A stretch of DNA of 64,000 bases, taken from assembly GCF_003123685.1 (NCBI RefSeq), contig NZ_QCYJ01000115.1:216598-280597 (forward strand), in the 5' to 3' direction. This document shows positions 59,672 to 64,000 of the stretch, piece by piece (the first letter of the stretch is position 1; each line of letters begins with the position of its first letter). The position numbers and the translations under genes are program-made. The stretch is from Nocardia aurea. Lineage in GTDB: Bacteria > Actinomycetota > Actinomycetes > Mycobacteriales > Mycobacteriaceae. The notes under the pieces are model-generated. The model saw only the letters and a list, made by a program, of their open reading frames with translations. It was not told where the DNA came from and made no database searches.

Positions 59672-60511
59672 TTACGTCGAGAGTTCAGCTGCGAAAATCT
59701 CCGCGAAGTCGTCATAAGGCTGGCGCTGGTCGCCCTGGATGGCCCAGAAGTCGAGGGAGTTCGACGTCACGAACGCGAATGTGTCACCGGGATTGGCCGT
59801 GGTCAGGGCTGTGGCATACATCTCGATCAGCAGCGCGTCCGCGACGCTGTTGCGTTGCCGGTGGAAGGGCGCGACCTTCGCCAACGCTCGTGCCACTACT
59901 CGCTCTCGTTCGTCGGTCGATGGCTGGATTCGCTTGCTGGTCTCCAGTAGTGCGCATATGGCCTCGAAGTTGCGAAGGGTCAGGGCGCCGCTGAGTGTCA
60001 CTTGGTGCGCCCACTTGTCGAACAGTCTGAGTTCCTCGTTGCGGTAGTCCATGTCGGCGTAGGCGGCGAGTTCTTGCCGGATGGCCTTGAAACGGTCGGT
60101 CAAGCTGGTGGTCAACATCTTTTGAACGTTCTCGCGGTTGCGCTCGAACTCGTCCACGACTACTTGGGGCACCAACAACTGGACGTGACCGTCGGTAATC
60201 AAGATTGGGTGTCGGAGCACCGATGACTTCCCCCGTGCGAAGTGATAATTGCGGACGGCGATATTTACTGAGCGGCATGCATCATGAGCGCCTGTCGATC
60301 GGTCACACCGCACACCGCTCAGATCGATCAGGACGATGTGACCGGTAGGTGTCGCTATCGTGGGTTGGCAGCCGATGTCCAAGTCATCGAAGGCGTCATG
60401 CGCGCTGTTGCAGCGGGTCGACTTTCTCGTTCTTGGTCCTATCGGACCGTGCTCAGAGCCTTCCCGGCAAGCGGTGTCGCCTCGAGGTTGAAGCCTAGAA
60501 ATTGTGAGCAA
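59672..60511 (-). CDS. PIN-domain-like (DUF4935-type) protein, N-terminus degraded
   Basis: Residues ~105-278 follow the DUF4935 PIN-type family: LLVPQVVVDEFERNRENVQK, FDKWAHQVTLSGALTLRNF, APFHRQRNSVADALLIEMYA and NPGDTFAFVTSNSLDFWAI. In the family the first strand reads I-D-T-C-x-W-L-D; here the equivalent place reads H-D-A-C-R-S-V-N, so one acidic residue is lost, and the ~80 residues before it have no sense. The start at 60511 is therefore doubtful. Probably a decaying RNase-like gene; it is directly followed by the frameshifted 59596 gene. Confidence 0.5.
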   Translation of the reverse strand: MLTISRLQPRGDTACREGSEHGPIGPRTRKSTRCNSAHDAFDDLDIGCQPTIATPTGHIVLIDLSGVRCDRSTGAHDACRSVNIAVRNYHFARGKSSVLRHPILITDGHVQLLVPQVVVDEFERNRENVQKMLTTSLTDRFKAIRQELAAYADMDYRNEELRLFDKWAHQVTLSGALTLRNFEAICALLETSKRIQPSTDERERVVARALAKVAPFHRQRNSVADALLIEMYATALTTANPGDTFAFVTSNSLDFWAIQGDQRQPYDDFAEIFAAELST

Positions 60512-61379
60512 AGCCTATGTGTTTGCATGCGGGGTCCTGGCATGGCTTATCGGGGAAGAACTCTAGGTCCCCCTTGAAAGATGTGCATGCCGTGCATGCC
60601 GTGCATGCCGTGCATGCCGGTGGCGGTGGCGTTGGGATGGCATTCTTCGATTTTCCGGAGAGGTTGATGGAATTCCTGTGGGCAGCGACGGGATCGTTGT
60701 TGCGAGGAGCGAACTTGACCGCGGAACTAGTGCCAGCGTTGTTCGGGGCCGTGAACTGGATCTTGAACGTCCCGCATCTATTGGGCTGTACCGGACCCGA
60801 CGACTCGATGAGTTTGAAGTGGGCATTGTTGCCTATCGGCCCGGGGGTGTCATTGAATGTCAGCACGTCGGTGCCGAAATTGCGGACTTGCACCGTCTGG
60901 GTCGTGGAGGTGCCATGCTCGAGCTCTCCGAAGGACTTGTCGGCTGGCAGCTGAATCCAGGGCTGTTTGGTGCCGTTGTCGGTGCCGGCCACCACCCAGA
61001 TCAGGCCGCGCTCGACCGAGTCCTCGTTGATGAGCTGAATTTTCCAGTCGGTGCTCGGTTCGTTGACCTGGATTTCGACCAGTTGAATGTCGTCGGCCTG
61101 GGGCCTGATCGTGGCTTGGGCCACCTGGGTCCCGACCTGGTCGAAGATCGGCTGCCGCTGCGGGAACTCCGGTAGGCCGACGGGCAGGCCGTGGCCGACT
61201 CGGAGTTGCACGATGGGGCGGGCCGCGCTTGGTGGCTTGCACTCGGTGCCCACTACCTGGACCCGGATGAACATGGTGTTGGTCGGTCCGACCGCTTCGG
61301 TGAACGTCAAGAATCCACTTTGACCGTGGCCGGCTACCGTGAGCGGCCCTGGAGTGGTGGGGAATGTCTGCGGGTCCAT
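60495..61379 (-). CDS. ASH/HYDIN-like beta-sandwich protein with Cys repeat tail
   Basis: 294 residues; AGGAGCAGATT precedes ATG 61379. Residues ~150-245 have the abnormal-spindle/HYDIN-like strand pattern: FGELEHGTSTTQTVQVRNFG, TDVLTFNDTPGPIGNNAHFK and PNRCGTFKIQFTAPNNAG. A Pro stretch leads to four ACT repeats, then FPDKPCQDPACKHIGFAH, a C-x4-C-x-H pattern that might bind metal. No signal peptide. The ACT repeat arises from a 9-base DNA repeat. Function unknown. Confidence 0.6.
   Translation of the reverse strand: MDPQTFPTTPGPLTVAGHGQSGFLTFTEAVGPTNTMFIRVQVVGTECKPPSAARPIVQLRVGHGLPVGLPEFPQRQPIFDQVGTQVAQATIRPQADDIQLVEIQVNEPSTDWKIQLINEDSVERGLIWVVAGTDNGTKQPWIQLPADKSFGELEHGTSTTQTVQVRNFGTDVLTFNDTPGPIGNNAHFKLIESSGPVQPNRCGTFKIQFTAPNNAGTSSAVKFAPRNNDPVAAHRNSINLSGKSKNAIPTPPPPACTACTACTACTSFKGDLEFFPDKPCQDPACKHIGFAHNF
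60583..60618. repeat. Four exact copies of GTGCATGCC
   Basis: A 9-base unit repeated four times without change inside the C-terminal coding part of the 60495 gene; on the coding strand it gives Ala-Cys-Thr repeats. Such exact in-frame repeats vary by slippage. The unit contains GCATGC (palindromic). Confidence 0.85.
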
Positions 61380-62048
61380 AATCTGCTCCTATTTTTGGTG
61401 CAACACACGTCGATTGTTTCGCTGCCGACCGGTCAGTCGAAGCGATCTGATTTTCACCTCTCGGACCGGTTACTGATGCGGAAGTCGCGGCCCCGGCAAG
61501 GTGGGTCCGGGTGGCTTGAACAGGAGAAGTCGCGGGCGTGGCAATGACCGGTGGCCCGTGCTTGTCGCTGATCGAATCGAGTGATCTGATTTGGAGACCG
61601 AGGTTCGCCATAGTGTGCTCCTCGAATGCCTCAAATATCGGTGCGCGATGGTGCTGCGGCGGGCGACGAGGCGTATGTTCGTGCCGGTGTGAACACCCGC
61701 TGCCAGCATGCATCGGTTGACCTGGCACGTCGTGCGTAGTCCACTACTCATCTCAAGCGGGGCGTGAGGGTAATCCAGCGATCGGACCGGTGTAGACCCG
61801 TTCGCGGAGATGTTCCAGGAGACGATATCGGCGGCTGCGCCGAATATTTTCAGCTGAATCCGCCCGGCTAAGGCGCGGTCCAACATAGTTTCGACAGTCG
61901 ATAGTTGTGGGCTATTCATGCTGACAGAAGTCGCGAATCGAAGATGACGCAGAGCCTAATAATGTTGGGGCAGAAACGAAATTCTGCCATCGGCCGCATC
62001 GTCGGCAGTGTGTGTCACAGCCGTGGGGCAGAGAGCGCAATGTGATGA
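61380..62048. other. Gap with only doubtful ORFs
   Basis: A reverse-strand ATG at 61611 has GAGGAG upstream (MANLGLQIRSLDSISDKHGP) and an ATG at 61919 begins MNSPQLSTVETMLDRALAGR. Both frames overlap each other or the 60495 gene and lose sense soon. They may be small genes or remnants; neither is called as a gene. Confidence 0.4.
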
Positions 62049-63029
62049 TTACGGGGTGGGGGCGCGTTCGGGGCATTGCCAAGTGATGTTGGGGTGTGTG
62101 GGGTCGGGGTTGGCTTCGGCGATTCGTTTAAATGAGTTGGATCGTGACATTCCGACGATCGCGGTGTCGGTGCGGATGATGAGGGCGTATCCGTTGTCGG
62201 GTGACCATTTCGCGGGAACCAGGACCCATCGGTCGCCTCGTGCGACGAGTGGGCGGAAGCACTCGTAGCGGCGTGTTGTTGGTTGTCCTGGTTGGGTGGG
62301 GACCAGGGTCTCGGCGATCAGGTTCGCGGGCACGTCCAACTGTTGGGTGGTGACCACGGAGATTGCTGTTTCCTTGGTCCAGAGGTTGTGGGCAAGGGCC
62401 TGGGCGGCGTCCTTGCCGAGGCGGGTGGCGAAGGAGTTCATGACGGCGAACAGTGCGAGAAGGCTGACCGCGATGGCCAGGGTTTGTGTTACTCGCGTGG
62501 TCGGTGTCGCCGAATGCGAGCCCGGCTCGGTGATCGAGGTCGAGAGGCTCCAGCAGCCGCCGACGACCAGTAGTCCGCCTATTCCGAGTGCGGTGGGTGT
62601 GAATATCCAGGAGATGGCTGTGAGGTCGTCGGTGATCCAGGGTACGACCACGCCGGCGATGCCGGTGGCGATGAGAACCGCGCCGAGTGCGAGGACGGCT
62701 CGGCCGATATTGCGTACGAGGTCCGGTCTTCGTCCGCTGCGGATGAAGTGTTTCGTGTAGTCGGCTGTTCGCACTGCCGTGAACCATCCGACCAGGAGAA
62801 GGAGGAGGGGGACATACAGCACGCTGACGCTGTTGATGACGTAGTCGCTGGAGGTGAATCCGAGGGCGTCGCAGTCGATGCCGAAGTAGGCCAGTTTCGT
62901 GCGGGTGTAGACGTAGCCGAAGTAGTAGCACAGGGCGGTGATGACTGTGGTCGGGGCGATGACCGTCCCGATGACACCGACCCATTGACGGAGTATCGGT
63001 GGCGATGGCGCCGCCTGCTGGTTGCTCAT
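62049..63029 (-). CDS. Four-helix membrane protein
   Basis: 326 residues. Transmembrane helices at about 15-38, 63-85, 110-130 and 140-165, with a fifth at ~185-200; an outer domain of ~110 residues follows (VVTTQQLDVPANLIAETL, YECFRPLVARGDRWVLVPAK, CPER). It ends the stop-start pair with the upstream lipoprotein gene (63031). No known family. It may be a transporter accessory or a sensor. Confidence 0.6.
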   Translation of the reverse strand: MSNQQAAPSPPILRQWVGVIGTVIAPTTVITALCYYFGYVYTRTKLAYFGIDCDALGFTSSDYVINSVSVLYVPLLLLLVGWFTAVRTADYTKHFIRSGRRPDLVRNIGRAVLALGAVLIATGIAGVVVPWITDDLTAISWIFTPTALGIGGLLVVGGCWSLSTSITEPGSHSATPTTRVTQTLAIAVSLLALFAVMNSFATRLGKDAAQALAHNLWTKETAISVVTTQQLDVPANLIAETLVPTQPGQPTTRRYECFRPLVARGDRWVLVPAKWSPDNGYALIIRTDTAIVGMSRSNSFKRIAEANPDPTHPNITWQCPERAPTP

Positions 63030-63030
63030 C

Positions 63031-63492
63031 TCACGGCCCCGTCGGTGCGCTGTCTGGAGCAGGTGCGGGTGTGTCGGGGCCGGTCTGCGGCGGAGGTGCT
63101 GGATTGCCGGTTTCTCCAGGGGGTTGTGGTGGCTCGGGTAGCTCCGTGTTGTATGTCGGCGGCGCGACTGGGTTATCTGGAGGGCTGGGGCGAGCGCCCG
63201 GGCTCTGGGTTCTGCGTCCTTCTGCGGTAGGTAGCGGGACGCCGCCCGGGGCAGGGGCTGGTGGCGGTATCGCTGATGGTGGAGCCGAGAATTCCGGCGA
63301 AATCGAAATCTGCGATGGGGTCGCGCCCGGTGCGGGCACCACCGCGGGGGGAACCGATCGGTTCGGCGGCGGTTCGGTGTCGGATTCCTTGCAGCCGATC
63401 AGCCCCGTGACCGACAAGGCGAGTGCGGTGACGCTCGTGGCAAGCCGTGCCGCTGTCGTAGCTCCTGACTTCTGTCTGCTTCGCGACCGCAT
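63031..63492 (-). CDS. Proline-rich lipoprotein
   Basis: 153 residues from ATG 63492, with AGGAG six bases upstream. A basic start, a hydrophobic stretch and a lipobox S-V-T-G-L-I-G-C (~35) mark a lipoprotein. The mature part is Pro/Ala/Ser-rich, without fold-like blocks, like many wall-spanning proteins of actinobacteria. One base separates its stop from the start of the membrane protein gene, so both probably act together. Confidence 0.65.
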   Translation of the reverse strand: MRSRSRQKSGATTAARLATSVTALALSVTGLIGCKESDTEPPPNRSVPPAVVPAPGATPSQISISPEFSAPPSAIPPPAPAPGGVPLPTAEGRRTQSPGARPSPPDNPVAPPTYNTELPEPPQPPGETGNPAPPPQTGPDTPAPAPDSAPTGP

Positions 63493-63609
63493 GAGGACTC
63501 CTGGTGAACTGGGCAGCTCGTTCAGACGATGCCCCTGCACACGGTGATGCTCGCGAGTAGTCGACTACCTGTCGTGTATCGCTGCTGGTCCAGTCGCCGG
63601 AGAGTCGGG

Positions 63610-63813
63610 TTATGTGATGTCGATGTCGGCGTAGAGGGCGGCGTGGTCGGAGGCGGCGTGTTGTTTGCTGGTGAGGGTGTCGTAGTGGGGGAACAGGGTG
63701 CCGTGGGTGCCGCCCCAGATGCCTTGCGAAAGATGCCGCTGCTGGTTGACGCGGGCGAAGAGGGAGCGCCCATTGTGTCGTATTCTGCACTTACCCCGCT
63801 CAGTGCGGCGCCC
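63610..63813 (-). pseudogene. 3' fragment of a gene ending in SDHAALYADIDIT
   Basis: The reverse frame open from 63813 reads GRSLFARVNQQRHLSQGIWG, GTHGTLFPHYDTLTSKQHAA and SDHAALYADIDIT then stop. The end resembles the C-terminal S-D-H segment of endonuclease/exonuclease/phosphatase-type proteins. Upstream sense is lost at a TGA just before 63813. It is probably the remains of a gene cut by the insertion-sequence end nearby. No strong family assignment. Confidence 0.4.
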
Positions 63814-63894
63814 TCATATCGTGAACAAAATCGGACCGACTGGTCAGTGTGTGGTCTACGATCTCTATGCCTCCAGGTCGAAGTAGTTCTGATA

Positions 63895-64000
63895 CGGCCG
63901 GGATGGTGTCGGCAGAACGTGAATACTGACCCCCGCGTGGCATCTGAAAATTGACCCCTTTGGTCGGTCACCCTGGCTCTCACCGAGTCAGGGAGGACGA
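63895..64000 (+). mobile_element. Left end of an IS21-family-like insertion sequence (partial)
   Basis: The sequence holds two related units, GTGAATACTGACCCC and GAAAATTGACCCC, spaced by about 15 bases. This is the arrangement of multiple terminal repeats seen at IS21-family ends ahead of istA. The window ends with AGGGAGGACGA, a ribosome binding site in the right place for an istA start just outside. The outer boundary is approximate. No transposase residue is visible inside the window. Confidence 0.45.

Noticed and set aside
60850..61611. Reverse ORF starting MANLGLQIRSLDSISD with a good ribosome binding site, reminiscent of a peptide leader
   Set aside because: It runs far into the 60495 gene in another frame and has no modification genes nearby; kept only as a note in the gap entry.
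1..64000. CRISPR arrays and rRNA genes
   Set aside because: No regularly spaced direct repeats of CRISPR size and no rRNA-like conserved stretches were seen on either strand.

Overview
The window is high-GC DNA with dense GTGA/ATGA stop-start overlaps, GTG and TTG starts, and envelope proteins typical of mycolic-acid actinobacteria (cutinase-like esterases, LIP-type lipase, NlpC/P60 hydrolase, MmyB and DUF4254 proteins). A Nocardia-like or Rhodococcus-like host is the most economical reading. This is inference from gene content, as no rRNA or other species marker is present.

Region 1 (1-2600) holds the tail of an alpha/beta hydrolase, an excisionase-like fragment, an MmyB-type regulator, a 32-bp perfect palindrome and a tiny hydrophobic ORF. 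Region 2 (2602-30577) is one long block of a type IV secretion or conjugation system, almost all on the + strand. It starts with a proline-rich surface protein and three tandem cutinase/lipase-fold proteins, two of which have lost the catalytic serine. It continues with small membrane proteins, paired DUF-like lipoproteins, a TrbL/VirB6-like channel protein, an SCO6880-like protein, a VirB4/TraC-like ATPase, a NlpC/P60 wall hydrolase, a VirD4/TraG-like coupling protein and a tandem DUF4913 protein. Two unexpected cargo genes sit inside: a HypX/HoxX-like formyltransferase/enoyl-CoA-hydratase fusion and a bleomycin-resistance-type VOC protein. Between 21809 and 30577 lies a family of about six related, unassigned proteins. 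No relaxase, integrase or replication gene is visible, so I cannot say whether this is a plasmid or an integrated element.

Region 3 (30750-36409) holds a metallo-beta-lactamase-fold hydrolase, a GNAT acetyltransferase, a TetR regulator, and a divergent acyl-CoA synthetase / nitronate-monooxygenase-like pair. Region 4 (36689-49621) looks like a specialised-metabolite cluster. A reverse-strand XRE regulator and SGNH hydrolase face a nine-gene + strand operon: two P450s (CYP157-like without ExxR, then CYP154-like), a 6-phosphogluconolactonase, a ROK sugar/cyclitol kinase, a 2-epi-5-epi-valiolone-synthase-type cyclase, two MDR dehydrogenases, a DegT-type aminotransferase and a ribulose-phosphate-3-epimerase-like protein. 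This is the logic of a C7N-aminocyclitol pathway carrying its own pentose-phosphate supply genes. A NUDIX hydrolase and a GNAT follow on the opposite strand.

Region 5 (50296-64000) is an accessory patchwork: a DUF4254 gene with an unassigned partner, a class-C beta-lactamase-fold serine hydrolase, an XRE/TPR regulator beside a decayed kinase fragment, and a defence-like stretch. That stretch contains a small Bell-like protein and a membrane protein sharing an amyloid-signalling-type motif, a membrane-tethered Mrr-type nuclease, an AlbA_2/Schlafen-like protein, a decayed PIN-type gene and a frameshifted ORF. Next come an ASH/HYDIN-like beta-sandwich protein with a DNA tandem repeat, a four-helix membrane protein and a proline-rich lipoprotein. 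The last ~100 bases look like the left end of an IS21-family insertion sequence.
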